Source: Ornithinimicrobium pratense
Lineage (GTDB): Bacteria; Actinomycetota; Actinomycetes; Actinomycetales; Dermatophilaceae
Assembly (NCBI RefSeq): GCF_008843165.1
Contig: NZ_CP044427.1
Coordinates: forward strand, 3,100,001-3,164,000
Length of the DNA: 64,000 bases
Direction of reading: 5' to 3'
Position 1 is the first letter of the stretch; each line of letters opens with the position of its first letter. The position numbers and the translations under genes are program-made. The notes beneath the pieces are model-generated. The model had not been told where the DNA came from and did no database searches. It was given only the letters and a program-made list of their open reading frames with translations. This document shows positions 50,676-59,870 of this stretch, one piece after another.

Positions 50676-51827
50676 ATGGTTAAAACTGTACGCGTCATGG
50701 TTGTTTACGGGACCCGGCCTGAGGCGATCAAACTAGCGCCGGTCATTAAGGCATTGGAGGCCAGCCCCGGCCTCGATTCAGTCACGGTCGTCACCGGGCA
50801 GCATCGGGAGATGCTGGACCAGGTCAACGGGATCTTCGGCATCGTGCCCGACCACGACCTTGACGTCTTCGCTCATGGTCAGGGCCTCAACACGCTCATG
50901 GCGAAGGTCCTCGACCGGATTGATCCCATCCTGGAGCGGGAGGCCCCCGACGCGCTGCTCGTGCAGGGTGACACCTCCACGGTCGCAACCGCAGCCGTCG
51001 CCGCCTTCAACCGGCAGATCCGGGTGATCCACCTGGAAGCCGGTCTGCGCAGCGGCGACCTGTGGTCCCCCTTCCCTGAGGAGGCCAACCGCAAGATCAC
51101 CACTCAGGTGACGACGCTGCATCTGGCACCTACCCCGACCTCGAAGGCCAACCTGTTGCGGGAGGCCGTGGCGGAGTCGACGATCGCGGTGACCGGCAAC
51201 ACCGTCATCGACGCACTCCTGCACACGGTGGACCGACAGACCCCTGTCACCGACGACCGGCTCGCTGAGACAGTCGCTGCAGGCGGGCGCATCCTGCTGG
51301 TCACGAGCCACCGCCGAGAGAACTGGGGCGGCGCCATGGAGGGGGTCGGACGGGCCCTGCGGCGGCTGGCCACGGCATACCCGGACGTGACCGTCGTGCT
51401 GCCTGCCCACCGCAACCCGATCGTGCGCGAGGCGGTCCTCCCCCACCTGAAGGGCTTGGGCAACGTCATCGTGACGGAGCCGCTGGCCTACGGCGAGTTC
51501 ACACGGGTGATGGCTGCCTCGACCGTGGTGCTCACCGACTCCGGCGGGGTGCAGGAGGAAGCGCCGTCGCTGGGTAAACCGGTGCTGGTCATGCGGGAGA
51601 ACACCGAGCGACCAGAGGCGGTCGAGGCCGGGACGGTCCGGCTTATCGGCACCGCCGAACAGCGGATCGTGGACGAGGTCTCCACCCTCCTGGACGACGC
51701 CGACGCCTACGCGGCCATGGCCAACGCGGTCAACCCCTACGGGGACGGCGGCGCAGCCGAGCGGAGCGTGGCCGCGATCGAGAGCCTGCTGTTGGGGAGC
51801 GAGCGCCTGCCGGACTTCACCGGCTGA
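50676..51827 (+). CDS. wecB: UDP-N-acetylglucosamine 2-epimerase (non-hydrolysing)
   Basis: The 383-residue protein has VMVVYGTRPEAIKLAPVIKA, VVTGQHREMLDQV, VQGDTSTVATAAVAAF, IHLEAGLRSGDLWSPFPEEANR, LVTSHRRENWG and LTDSGGVQEEAPSLGKPVLV. It interconverts UDP-GlcNAc and UDP-ManNAc. ATG 50676 follows AGGAG by eight bases. After the first dozen codons the gene returns abruptly to high GC. Its usual partner WecC survives only as a fragment on the opposite strand just downstream. Confidence 0.95.
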   Translation: MVKTVRVMVVYGTRPEAIKLAPVIKALEASPGLDSVTVVTGQHREMLDQVNGIFGIVPDHDLDVFAHGQGLNTLMAKVLDRIDPILEREAPDALLVQGDTSTVATAAVAAFNRQIRVIHLEAGLRSGDLWSPFPEEANRKITTQVTTLHLAPTPTSKANLLREAVAESTIAVTGNTVIDALLHTVDRQTPVTDDRLAETVAAGGRILLVTSHRRENWGGAMEGVGRALRRLATAYPDVTVVLPAHRNPIVREAVLPHLKGLGNVIVTEPLAYGEFTRVMAASTVVLTDSGGVQEEAPSLGKPVLVMRENTERPEAVEAGTVRLIGTAEQRIVDEVSTLLDDADAYAAMANAVNPYGDGGAAERSVAAIESLLLGSERLPDFTG

Positions 51828-51829
51828 CG

Positions 51830-51852
51830 CCGCCGGCGCCGGCGCCGGCGGG
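51830..51852. terminator. GC-only palindrome between wecB and the wecC remnant
   Basis: A near-perfect inverted repeat of CCGCCGGCGC arms lies directly after the wecB stop and before the convergent wecC stop. It could end both transcripts. There is no T-run. Confidence 0.45.
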
Positions 51853-51888
51853 ACCTACCGCCGGGTGACTCCGCGGGTGTCGATGACC

Positions 51889-53370
51889 GGCTCTTCGTCT
51901 TTGAGGGTGGGGTCATAGGTTCAGCCCTCCGCCGATGAGGAGCATGCGCAGGCGGTAGTTCTCGAAGTTGGTGAGTCCGCGGGCGATGCGTCGGTGGAGC
52001 TCGATGAGGCCGTTGATCGCCTCGGTGCCGCCATTGGTCGCGCCGGTGGTGAAGTAGGCCAGGAACGCTTCTTTCCACTTGCGCAGGGTCCGGCCGAGGC
52101 GGGCGATCTCGGGGATCGGGCAGGAGGGGAACGTGGCGACGATGCGCTCAGCGATCTTGCGGCCCTCGGTCTTGTCGGCGTGCTTGTAGGCGGTGCGCAG
52201 CTGCTGGGCGCACTGCCAGGTCAGGTCGACCGCTTCGTGGGTCTCGTTCGCTGCGAACGCCCGCTCGATGCGGGCGCGTTGCTTGTCGGTGAGGTTCTCC
52301 GCTCCGGCGCGCAGGATGTTCTGGATCCCGTAGAGGGGGTCGCCCTTGCGGCCGCGGTGCCCGGTGGTGCTCTGCTGCACCCGACGGCGGACCTCGTCCA
52401 CGCACCGGGTGCCGAGGGCGACGACGTGGAACGCGTCCAGGACAGCCGTGGCGTCGCCCAGCTCCTCCTCGATCGCGGACTTGTACCCGTGGAACGGATC
52501 CAGGGTGGCCACGTCGACACCGGCCTTGAAGTGCTCGCCGCGCTCCTCGAGCCAGTTGGCGTAGGCGGCCCTAGTGCGACCCTGGACGAGGTCGAGCAGA
52601 CGTGCCCTGACCTGCCCGTTCTCATCGGTTGAGAGGTCGACCATGCCGGTCAGCTCTTTCGGCCCGCGACCGCCGTGCTCAGGTGCCTTGGTGGAGACGT
52701 GGTGCCACACGTGCTCATCCACGCCAAGCGTAGACACGCCAGCGAAGCGAGTCTCGTCGTCGGCCGCGGCGGCCAGAATGGGCTTGACCGCCGACCAGAC
52801 GGTGCGCCACCGCACCCCGAGCTGGCGGGCCACACCCTGCACGGAGGCGTGCTCGGAGCGGATCGCCCGGATCGCCCACCGTGCGGCTCGGGTGGTGAGG
52901 AGCCCGCGCGGGCGGGCCAGGTCGGGCGCCTGCTCGGTGAACGTCCGCACCGCGCAGGCATCCTCCCGGCACCGGTACCTTCGCTTGCGCCACAAGAGCA
53001 CGACCGGGGTGTCGAAGCAGGGCGCGTCGACGAGCCGCACCGCCCGCCGGCTGTGCGCCTCCGCGACCGTCCCGCAGGTCGGGCACCCGACCCGCGCCGG
53101 CGCGGACTCCACCGTCACGGTGAGCAGGTCCGGCGCTCGGTCGATGGCGGTCACGTGCAGGCCGTCCAGGCCGACGAGCAGGTCGCAGTTGTTGCAGTAC
53201 GCGCCGTCCGAGCACAGGGCACGGCGGCACGACGTAGGCTGATTCACGTCGAGGTCCTTGGCGATCAGGTGAGGTAAGAGTCCTCTGATCATCGGGGACC
53301 TCGACCCCGTCCCGGCCTCACCCAGCTCGTCGGCGCGCCGCCCTCACCCCACCCTCAAAGACGAAGAGCC
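51889..53370. mobile_element. Intact ISL3-family insertion sequence
   Basis: The element is 1482 bp, bounded by perfect 25-bp terminal inverted repeats (51889-51913 and 53346-53370, ends GGCTCTTCGTC...). It is flanked by the 8-bp direct repeat CGATGACC (51881-51888 and 53371-53378), the target size expected for ISL3. One transposase gene fills it. Perfect ends and duplication indicate a recent insertion. Confidence 0.96.
51913..53292 (-). CDS. ISL3-family transposase
   Basis: The 459-residue protein has an N-terminal zinc-finger-like part (VGCPTCGTVAEAHSRR, YRCREDACAVRTF), a helix-turn-helix region (VQGVARQLGVRWRTVWSAV) and the DDE core TLGVDEHVWHH, VATLDPFHGYKSAIEEEL, AVLDAFHVVALG and NGGTEAINGLIELHRR. 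The C-terminus is YRLRMLLIGGGLNL. The stop codon touches the left inverted repeat. The reading frame is intact, so the element may be active. Confidence 0.95.
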   Translation of the reverse strand: MIRGLLPHLIAKDLDVNQPTSCRRALCSDGAYCNNCDLLVGLDGLHVTAIDRAPDLLTVTVESAPARVGCPTCGTVAEAHSRRAVRLVDAPCFDTPVVLLWRKRRYRCREDACAVRTFTEQAPDLARPRGLLTTRAARWAIRAIRSEHASVQGVARQLGVRWRTVWSAVKPILAAAADDETRFAGVSTLGVDEHVWHHVSTKAPEHGGRGPKELTGMVDLSTDENGQVRARLLDLVQGRTRAAYANWLEERGEHFKAGVDVATLDPFHGYKSAIEEELGDATAVLDAFHVVALGTRCVDEVRRRVQQSTTGHRGRKGDPLYGIQNILRAGAENLTDKQRARIERAFAANETHEAVDLTWQCAQQLRTAYKHADKTEGRKIAERIVATFPSCPIPEIARLGRTLRKWKEAFLAYFTTGATNGGTEAINGLIELHRRIARGLTNFENYRLRMLLIGGGLNL

Positions 53371-53446
53371 CGATGACCCGGTGTCCCTCGAGCACCTGCG
53401 CGGCGAGGTCGCTGAACTCCCGGTGGTCGACCAGCAGCAGGGTCAG

Positions 53447-54015
53447 AAATGAGTTACGGGTCCAAGAGATTCGTGGCCGCCCCCAGACTGACCCGCGGAT
53501 AGGCGTCGCCAGGTTGCTCTTGCCTTGAGCCATTCTTGGAGGCTTCATTCGTGCACCAACCGCGGACCGGTTCGGGCGAAACGGCGGTGCCGCTTGTGCA
53601 CCAGCGGGGGCGGCCGTTTCTGCAGATTGACCACATCAGCTCGGCCCAGGTCGTCAGCGGGCCGACGCTGCCCTAGCCGCTTGCGCATGCAATTGATTGC
53701 CGAGGCTGGTGACGTTCGCGACGGTCAGGCGCTTGATCCCGTTACCGCCAAGGCGAGTGCGGGAGTGTCGCCCTGGCTCATGCTCGTAGGAGCCCTACTA
53801 GGGTGGGAGGACCGCAGCAAAACCGACGGAGCGTCCAGGGTGGGGGACCCCACGAGGTGGCTCTTCAATGCAGTGCTCGCGGGCGGGAGCCGCATCGAAC
53901 CCCAAGCCCCAGGAGTCGACACACCCTCGCAACTACTGCCGTCGGAATGGATCGTCCACAACGGTGGACACAGCCCGATGTTTGCGTTTGAACCGAGCCA
54001 GAGTATGGTGCGGGG
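53447..54015. other. Region without a supportable gene
   Basis: These 569 bp lie between the wecC breakpoint and the Wzy-like gene. A 178-codon plus-strand frame starts at 53525, but its residues are Arg/Ser rich without domain character, and other frames are similar. It probably contains deletion scars plus the promoter of the next gene. Nothing is recognised. Confidence 0.4.
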
Positions 54016-55251
54016 GTGGGATCTGGACGCATGCCAATCGTCGTGCCGGTCACGTTCGTAACGGTCTTATACGTGACTCTCCTTGCCGGAGAGACGGTCA
54101 TAGCTGGAATGCCCCTACGGTTGCTTGGCACTTCCGCGGTGATGGTTGGCTCACTGGCCCTTACTGTCCTCCCGCCCCGGGGGCGGGTCTGGTCTGGCCT
54201 GCCCTGGTTCGTCACGTGGGTTGGACTTGTCGCACTGTCGGCATATTGGGCGCCCCTCGACGCCCGCCCGGGCCGCTTCTTGGTTGATTTAGTTTATCTG
54301 ATGGTCTTAACGGTATGCGCCGCCTGGGTGGCGCCACGGCTTCCCGACAGAGCGATAGCATCGATCTGGGGCCTCACTTGGCTTATAGGCATTCTGTTCG
54401 CTTCCGCCGCCCTCACTGGTGTCGGCGGCGATATCGACCTCCAAGGCCGGCGATCCGCGTTCGGCATGGGCCCGAACGTCTTCGTCCGTGTCGTTGGACT
54501 CGGTGCAATCGCGGCGGTGGCGCTCGCGTGGGGCGGCCGTAAGTGGGTCATCTGGACCGTGCCCGTGTTCCTGGCAGCCGCAGTCCTCTCCGGCTCACGT
54601 GGCGGCACGCTGGCCATTGCCGTCGCCGGCGCCGTCATAATCGCGCTAGGGCTGTCAGGAAGGACTCGCAACGAGCGTCGCAACACGCTTCTAGGTCTTA
54701 CATTAGTTATTGCCGTCATCTACCTAGTGGTGTGGCCGCGCGTGGAACAATGGGTTGAAGTTCGGTTCGTCGACACCATCGCCTCCGGCTACAGCGCGGG
54801 GCGAGACGTGATCCTGTCTCAAGTACTAGAATTGTGGGCGGAAAACTCCCTTATCGGCGTGGGGCTGGATGGATACTGGGGGGAGGCGGGATATCGTTAT
54901 GGACTTCAGCATCCGCACAATCTGATCTTGCAAACTTTCGCCGAGGCGGGATTACTCGCTGGATTGACACTGCTGGCCCTCCTTCTTGTGGGTCTTCGAA
55001 GTGCGTGGTCCCTGCGTGGCGGCCGTCATTCACTTTTCGCGTGCGCTGCTATATTGTTGATAGTCGCATCGATGTTCTCGGGTACATGGTATGACTCACG
55101 CTTCATCTGGCTCTTTCTCATTTTTGGGGCAGAGTCATTGAGCCGACGCGTTGTTGACCCTGAGCCAAATGGAGAACTTGGTCCGAACACCGATAACGCT
55201 CCACGCCGCCTTGGCCCAAGGTCGCACATCGTGTCGGGTGGTCGCCGCTAA
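54016..55251 (+). CDS. O-antigen ligase/polymerase-like membrane protein (second copy)
   Basis: The 411-residue protein has about ten to eleven membrane segments. The signature AAAVLSGSRGGTLAIAVAGA and, after the large loop, LIGVGLDGYWGEAGYRYGLQ with HPHNLILQTFAEAGLLAG are classic Wzy_C/WaaL features, including the conserved H-N. It is only distantly like the protein at 9643. GTG 54016 is used; ATG 54031 is equally possible. The last 35 residues are hydrophilic and run into a stretch of transposase debris, so the natural C-terminus may have been altered. Confidence 0.82.
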   Translation: MGSGRMPIVVPVTFVTVLYVTLLAGETVIAGMPLRLLGTSAVMVGSLALTVLPPRGRVWSGLPWFVTWVGLVALSAYWAPLDARPGRFLVDLVYLMVLTVCAAWVAPRLPDRAIASIWGLTWLIGILFASAALTGVGGDIDLQGRRSAFGMGPNVFVRVVGLGAIAAVALAWGGRKWVIWTVPVFLAAAVLSGSRGGTLAIAVAGAVIIALGLSGRTRNERRNTLLGLTLVIAVIYLVVWPRVEQWVEVRFVDTIASGYSAGRDVILSQVLELWAENSLIGVGLDGYWGEAGYRYGLQHPHNLILQTFAEAGLLAGLTLLALLLVGLRSAWSLRGGRHSLFACAAILLIVASMFSGTWYDSRFIWLFLIFGAESLSRRVVDPEPNGELGPNTDNAPRRLGPRSHIVSGGRR

Positions 55252-55305
55252 ACTCCCGATGATCTGGCTCTTCACAATCCAGGGTCCAGAACTGGACTTG
55301 AATTC

Positions 55306-55365
55306 GCCGGCCTCGAGTAGTGCTCGGGCGATGCATCTGGTCAGGTGGCGAAACCCGAGGGACAG
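55306..55365 (-). pseudogene. Transposase C-terminal tail fragment (copy 1)
   Basis: The minus strand encodes LSLGFRHLTRCIARALLEAG. The same tail recurs at 60117-60176 as LSLGFRNLTNYIARAPLEAG, and the DNA is clearly similar over 60 bp. This looks like the end of a transposase whose body is missing. The family is not fixed. Confidence 0.5.
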
Positions 55366-55539
55366 GCCCGTGCAGGGGCAACAGGACGCGGACCGAGCGA
55401 TCCGGACCCGGCTGCGTTCCCCAGGACGCCCGCAACCGGCCCGTGCGGTGGAGCGGGCATTCTGGCGGCTGATCGCCAAAGGCGTGAGCAGTGACGAGGG
55501 CGCTGTCACGGGTGGCATGTCGGCGCCGGTCGGAGCCCG

Positions 55540-56790
55540 TTGGTTCCGCCACGGTGGCGGTATGCCCCCGCTGAGTTTGACGAATTCACTGGCCGGTACC
55601 TCTGGTTGACCGAGCACGAGAAAATCGCCATCCTCACTGCCCAGGACCAGGGGGTGCGCCAGGTCGCCCGCGCCCTGGGACGGCACCCGGGCACGATCTC
55701 GCGTGAGCTGCGCCGCGACAGCGCGACCCGGGCCGGGCCGGGCAGCGGCCTATCGGGGCGGCGTCGCGCGGAGGAAGATCGAGCTGGCCACCCCACGGCC
55801 CAAGAAGGCCAAGCTTGCTCTGAACGCCCGGCTGCGCGCCTACGTGCAGGAGCGTCTGGCCGGGCTGGTCACCGACGCCCAAGGGCGGCGGATCCCAGGC
55901 CCGGACCTGCCATGGAAGTCGCGTCGGCATGAGCGCCGTGCTGACCGACGCTGGAGCGCGGCCTGGTCCCCCGAGCAGATCAGTCACCGGTTGCGGAGCA
56001 ACTTCCCCGACGATGAGTCCATGCGGGCCAGCCACGAGACCATCTACCAGTCGTTGTACGGCAGGGCCGCGGTGCCCTGCGCCGCGAGCTGATCGCGTGC
56101 CTGCGCACCGAGCCAAGGGCAAGAAGTTCCGTCACCGACCAGGTGGTATCTCCGCGCGTCCGGCCGAGGTGGCCGACCGGGCCGTCCCGCGGCATTGGGG
56201 AGGCGATCTGATCATCGGCCTAGACAGTCGGCCGCGGCACCCTGGTGGAGCGCACCACCCGATACACGATGCTGCTGCACCTGCCACGGTTGGAGGGCCA
56301 CTGCGTCGGACCCAGGTCAAGAACGGGCGGCCGCTGGCCGGGCACGGCGCGCTGGCCGTCCGGGACGCCATCGCCGCCAAATCGCCTCCCTGCCGCAGCG
56401 CCTGCGCTCCTCACTGACCTGGGACCAGGGCAGCGAGATGGCGCAGCACGCTCAGCTGGCGATCAGCACCGGACTGGACGTGTTCTTCTGCGATCCGCAC
56501 CCGCCTGGCAGCGGGACGAACGAGAACACCAACGGGCTGCTGCGTCAGTACTTCCCCAAAGGCACCGACCTGGCCCGCTACGACGAGGACGAGCTCCACG
56601 CCGACGCCCACACCCTCAACACCCGACCTCGCAGACCCTGGACTGGGCAACCCCCGCGAGCTGCACCGCCGCCTAGCCAGAGGCTTCAAGAACCGGAGCA
56701 ACTACAGGCTCCGCATGCTCCTGGTCGGCGGAGGACTCAACCATTCCCCCCCACCGCAACTGGGAAGAGCCGGCTTACTTGCCTGGCCTA
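55540..56790 (+). pseudogene. Frameshifted IS30-family transposase joined to an ISL3-like tail
   Basis: Read in order over three frames, the region encodes an IS30 transposase. The pieces are LTEHEKIAILTAQDQGVRQV and GRHPGTISRELRRDS (first frame, to about 55737), then RWSAAWSPEQISHRLRSNFP and SHETIYQSLYGR (to 56092), then RHWGGDLIIG (near 56200) and TWDQGSEMAQHAQLA, FFCDPHPPGSGTNENTNGLL, RQYFPKGTDL (to about 56640). At least four frame changes kill it. From about 56655 the frame reads ELHRRLARGFKNRSNYRLRM then LLVGGGLN, which is the C-terminus of an ISL3 transposase, not of IS30. So two element ends are fused. Confidence 0.8.
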
Positions 56791-56830
56791 ATAAGAAAGC
56801 GAGCGAATATGCCCCACCAAATGACAGCGC

Positions 56831-58003
56831 TTAGCACATTCGCACTCGCAAGACCCCAGGCCAACCCAAGAATCCCCCCACGGGCAAGAGCGCAAGGCAG
56901 ACAATTAGGACAAGGAGGCCACTAGCAGTTCGCACAACAACCAACGGCCTAGCTGCGCCAAGATACCTTAGGCCGACCTGCGGCCCCTGTGTTAGCGCGG
57001 ACCCTACGTATGCAACCACCACAGGGACAACAAGCGACGTTGCCACCGCAAGGGTTTGTTCGTTAATCACCAGCCCTAGTACCGGAACGCACAGCACAAA
57101 CGCGAAACCCGCCAAGATGGGAACGAGCGCTAATAACGCCGACATTACGGCAAGACGCCGCTTGAGACCATTCACATTATTTTGCTTGGCCAAGTGAGGC
57201 AAAGCGCGACTGCGCGCGGCCGAGAAGAAGACGGTAGACAACCCGAGCGCTGTCTGCATGAAACGCAAGCCACCTACAGCCGCTAACCCAGCCACGGGAG
57301 TGGCCAGGGCTACTACGAGATTGCGTGTTCCAGTTTCCGCAGCCGCACCATAGGCTAAACTGCCGCCAAACCACCCGTATTGCCGAAACCAATCGACGGA
57401 ACGTTGCGGCCTAGTTGGACGAAGAACCAACCGGCCCGACTTTCCGATCACCGCCACCGCTGCCCCGAAACCCCATATCAGGAGCAATACTGCGGACGAC
57501 CTGAGACTGGGCAACGCTACCGCAATAGCGTACCCGGATACTAGAATCCCAGCCCAAAAGGCGTCTAGAATTACGGCTGCCATCGCATCGTGCTGCGCGA
57601 ACGCGACGCAGCGAGCAAAGGCGTGGAGCGTTACAAATATCACGGTCACCGCGGACGCTAATACCAAGCCTACACTGAAACGCTCTGCCACTACGCCATA
57701 CACCGCTACCGGCAAGGCCAACGTGATTCCACCCAGGAGCAAAAGCCAGGTCGCGGATTGGGCCGCCTGTACGTCAGACGGGCCAGCAGCGGTCCCCAGA
57801 AGCACCTCACCCGTGAAGGCGTTGATCAATGTAGACGCCAGGAGTGCGAGCATTACTACAAGAGAGAAGACACCTAGCTCGTCGGCCTGGAGAAGCGCGC
57901 CGCCGGCTAGCACCGCGCCCGCATTTGTCACGCTGGACAGCAACGAAGAGCCAAGCGTGAGCGCATTGTCTCTCTGCGCGAAACGGCGTATAAGTCCGAG
58001 CAT
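56831..58003 (-). CDS. Wzx-like polysaccharide flippase (second copy)
   Basis: The 390-residue hydrophobic protein has about eleven membrane segments, with the MOP-flippase N-terminus LTLGSSLLSSVTNAGAVLAG, ADELGVFSLVVMLALLASTL and a central WFGGSLAYGAAAETGTRNLV. It likely moves lipid-linked repeats made by the 45-55 kb genes. ATG 58003 follows GGAG by eight bases; the longer upstream frame is noise. Base composition is lower than the genome average, with many A/T-ending codons. Confidence 0.78.
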   Translation of the reverse strand: MLGLIRRFAQRDNALTLGSSLLSSVTNAGAVLAGGALLQADELGVFSLVVMLALLASTLINAFTGEVLLGTAAGPSDVQAAQSATWLLLLGGITLALPVAVYGVVAERFSVGLVLASAVTVIFVTLHAFARCVAFAQHDAMAAVILDAFWAGILVSGYAIAVALPSLRSSAVLLLIWGFGAAVAVIGKSGRLVLRPTRPQRSVDWFRQYGWFGGSLAYGAAAETGTRNLVVALATPVAGLAAVGGLRFMQTALGLSTVFFSAARSRALPHLAKQNNVNGLKRRLAVMSALLALVPILAGFAFVLCVPVLGLVINEQTLAVATSLVVPVVVAYVGSALTQGPQVGLRYLGAARPLVVVRTASGLLVLIVCLALLPVGGFLGWPGVLRVRMC

Positions 58004-58635
58004 AATAGCAACTCCAATCCAGATACACGACGAAGGCTTGCAATGAAGCCCAGAAACGCCCCTGCTTGCATGGAGCGGGACTCCGAATCTTTGCGCACGC
58101 TGATTCAACGTGCATGGCTCCGGTCCTTCGACTTCGGGTCGGCCTATGCGCGCTGGGAGAAGGAAGGCACGACATCGGCGTACTCCCGCCTGCGTTTGGT
58201 ATGCCTCACCGCAGTGGCACACTCCCGCAGATTCCCCGTCTTCCCGAAAAACCGCGACTTCTCGTTAAGTAGACGACGCATCGGCCATCTGCCCGCGGCC
58301 GACTCTGACGTCTGTGACAGTGTAGCGGCTCCGACCCTCGCGCTGAGTGCTTGGTGGTCCCGCGGGTTGCGGGGTCCTCCTGGGACGCTGGGTATCGACG
58401 GTTCACAGACCCGAGCCCTGAATCAGGCGCGCTGGACGGCCCGATCGCTACGGACAGGCTGACTCCTTGACTTGAAGCGTATCGGCTCGATGCGTGTCAT
58501 TGAGCGGTGAAGATGCAGTTCGACAGAGTCCCGAGGGGTTGCTCTGCCATGACAGTCTCTGATCTCCACCATATGCGCCAGTAGACTCCGGTTGGTCTAT
58601 GCCAGATCCGTAGCGAGTGTATTGCAATACTATTT
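58004..58635. other. Intergenic stretch between flippase and IS3 element
   Basis: These 632 bp hold the flippase leader on the minus strand. A 139-codon plus-strand frame (58043-58462) is Arg/Ser rich without domains and is not called. No repeats or terminators were found. The last three bases, TTT, are the left target duplication of the IS3 element. Confidence 0.4.
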
Positions 58636-58695
58636 GGGACTGCTGCACGGATAGATGACACCTGAGCTGCCTAGTCTTCGGGCTGGGCTGGAAGG

Positions 58696-58998
58696 ATGTT
58701 CACCGTGACCAAGCCCTATCCCCAGGAGTTCCGCGACGACGTGGTCCGGGTCGCTCGAAACCGTGAGCCGGGTGTCGGACTGGACCAGATCGCCAAGGAC
58801 TTCGGGATCCACTTCACCACGCTTTATTCGTGGATGAAGAAGGCCGAGGAGGAGGATGGTGAACGGCCCGGTGGTGCCGCGGTTGCCTCGGCCGAGCTAC
58901 GCGAGGCCAAGAGGCGGATCCGGTTGTTGGAGCAGGAGAACGAGGTTCTGCGCCGTGCGGCGGCCTACCTGTCCCAGGCCAACCTGCCGGGAAAATGA
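58696..58998 (+). CDS. IS3-family OrfA (helix-turn-helix protein)
   Basis: The 100-residue protein KPYPQEFRDDVVRVARNREP with LDQIAKDFGIHFTTLYSWMK is an IS3 HTH domain, followed by a leucine-zipper-like coil (LREAKRRIRLLEQENEVLRR). It binds the element ends and is needed for transposition together with OrfB. The stop overlaps the OrfB start in GAAAATGATG; this A-rich overlap may allow frameshifting or reinitiation. Confidence 0.93.
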   Translation: MFTVTKPYPQEFRDDVVRVARNREPGVGLDQIAKDFGIHFTTLYSWMKKAEEEDGERPGGAAVASAELREAKRRIRLLEQENEVLRRAAAYLSQANLPGK

Positions 58999-59870
58999 TG
59001 TACCCGCTCGTCCGTGAGCTCGCCGGTGACGGGATCCCCGTCACGGTGACGTGCCGGGTGCTCAACCTCGCTCGCCAGCCCTACTACCGGTGGCTGACCA
59101 ACCCGGTCACCGACACCGAGCTGGCGGCCGCCTACCGCGCCAACGCCCTGTTCGACGCCCACGTCGACGATCCCGAGTTCGGGTACCGGTACCTGGCCGA
59201 CGAGGCCCGCGACGCCGGCCAGGGCATGTGCGCGCGGACCGCGTGGCGGCTGTGCTCAGCCAACGGCTGGTGGAGCGCGTTCGGGAAGAAGCGCGGCAAG
59301 AACGGTAAGAAGCCCGGGCCACCGGTCCACGAGGACCTGGTGCAGCGCGACTTCACCGCGCAGGCCCCCAACCAGCTGTGGCTGGCCGACATCACCGAGC
59401 ACCGCACAGGCGAGGGCAAGCTCTACCTGTGCGCCATCAAGGACGCCTACTCCAACCGGATCGTGGGCTACTCCATCGACTCCCGGATGAAATCCAGGAT
59501 CGCTGTTGCCGCGCTCAACAGCGCCGTCGCACGGCGTGGTGAGGTGGTCGGCTGCGTGGTTCACACCGATCGAGGGTCGCAATTTCGTAGCCGGAAGTTC
59601 GTGCGTGCGCTGAACGGTCACGGCATGGTCGGATCCATGGGCAAGGTCGGTGCGGCCGGTGACAACGCGGCCATGGAGTCCTTCTTCGCCCTGCTGCAGA
59701 AGAACGTTCTGGATCGCCGCACCTGGACCACTCGCCAGGAGCTACGGATCGCGATCGTCACCTGGATCGAGCGCACCTACCACCGCCGCCGACGCCAGGA
59801 CGCTCTGGGCCGGTTGACCCCCATCGAGTACGAGACCATCATGACCACACCAGCCACCCTGGCTGCGTGA
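58995..59870 (+). CDS. IS3-family OrfB transposase
   Basis: The 291-residue protein has an HTH_21 segment (YRANALFDAHVDDPEFGYRY) and a complete rve/DDE core: NQLWLADITEHRTGEGKLYL, VVHTDRGSQFRS and GDNAAMESFFALLQKNVL, followed by RLTPIEYE. The three acidic residues (D in LADIT, D in HTDRG, E in MESFF) are present, so the transposase appears functional. Confidence 0.95.
   Translation: MMYPLVRELAGDGIPVTVTCRVLNLARQPYYRWLTNPVTDTELAAAYRANALFDAHVDDPEFGYRYLADEARDAGQGMCARTAWRLCSANGWWSAFGKKRGKNGKKPGPPVHEDLVQRDFTAQAPNQLWLADITEHRTGEGKLYLCAIKDAYSNRIVGYSIDSRMKSRIAVAALNSAVARRGEVVGCVVHTDRGSQFRSRKFVRALNGHGMVGSMGKVGAAGDNAAMESFFALLQKNVLDRRTWTTRQELRIAIVTWIERTYHRRRRQDALGRLTPIEYETIMTTPATLAA

Larger units (their letters stand above)
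51855..53446 (-). pseudogene. wecC: C-terminal remnant of UDP-ManNAc dehydrogenase, split by ISL3 insertion
   Basis: Joining 53446-53371 to 51880-51855 on the minus strand and counting the 8-bp target duplication once gives an open frame of 33 codons: LTLLLVDHREFSDLAAQVLE continuing GHRVIDTRGVTRR and TAG. This matches the C-terminal end of WecC (pattern LVDHxxF...VxDxxGV). Nothing of WecC is found beyond 53447, so the gene had lost its 5' part in a separate event. The ISL3 element sits inside this fragment. Only about 8 percent of a normal 415-residue protein is left. Confidence 0.75.

Noticed and set aside
53318..53548. A 76-codon minus-strand open frame across the ISL3 right end
   Set aside because: It is a chimera of the WecC remnant and the inverted repeat, not a gene.
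58043..58462. A 139-codon plus-strand open frame before the IS3 element
   Set aside because: Composition is Arg/Ser rich, with no domain, weak start context and no neighbour logic.
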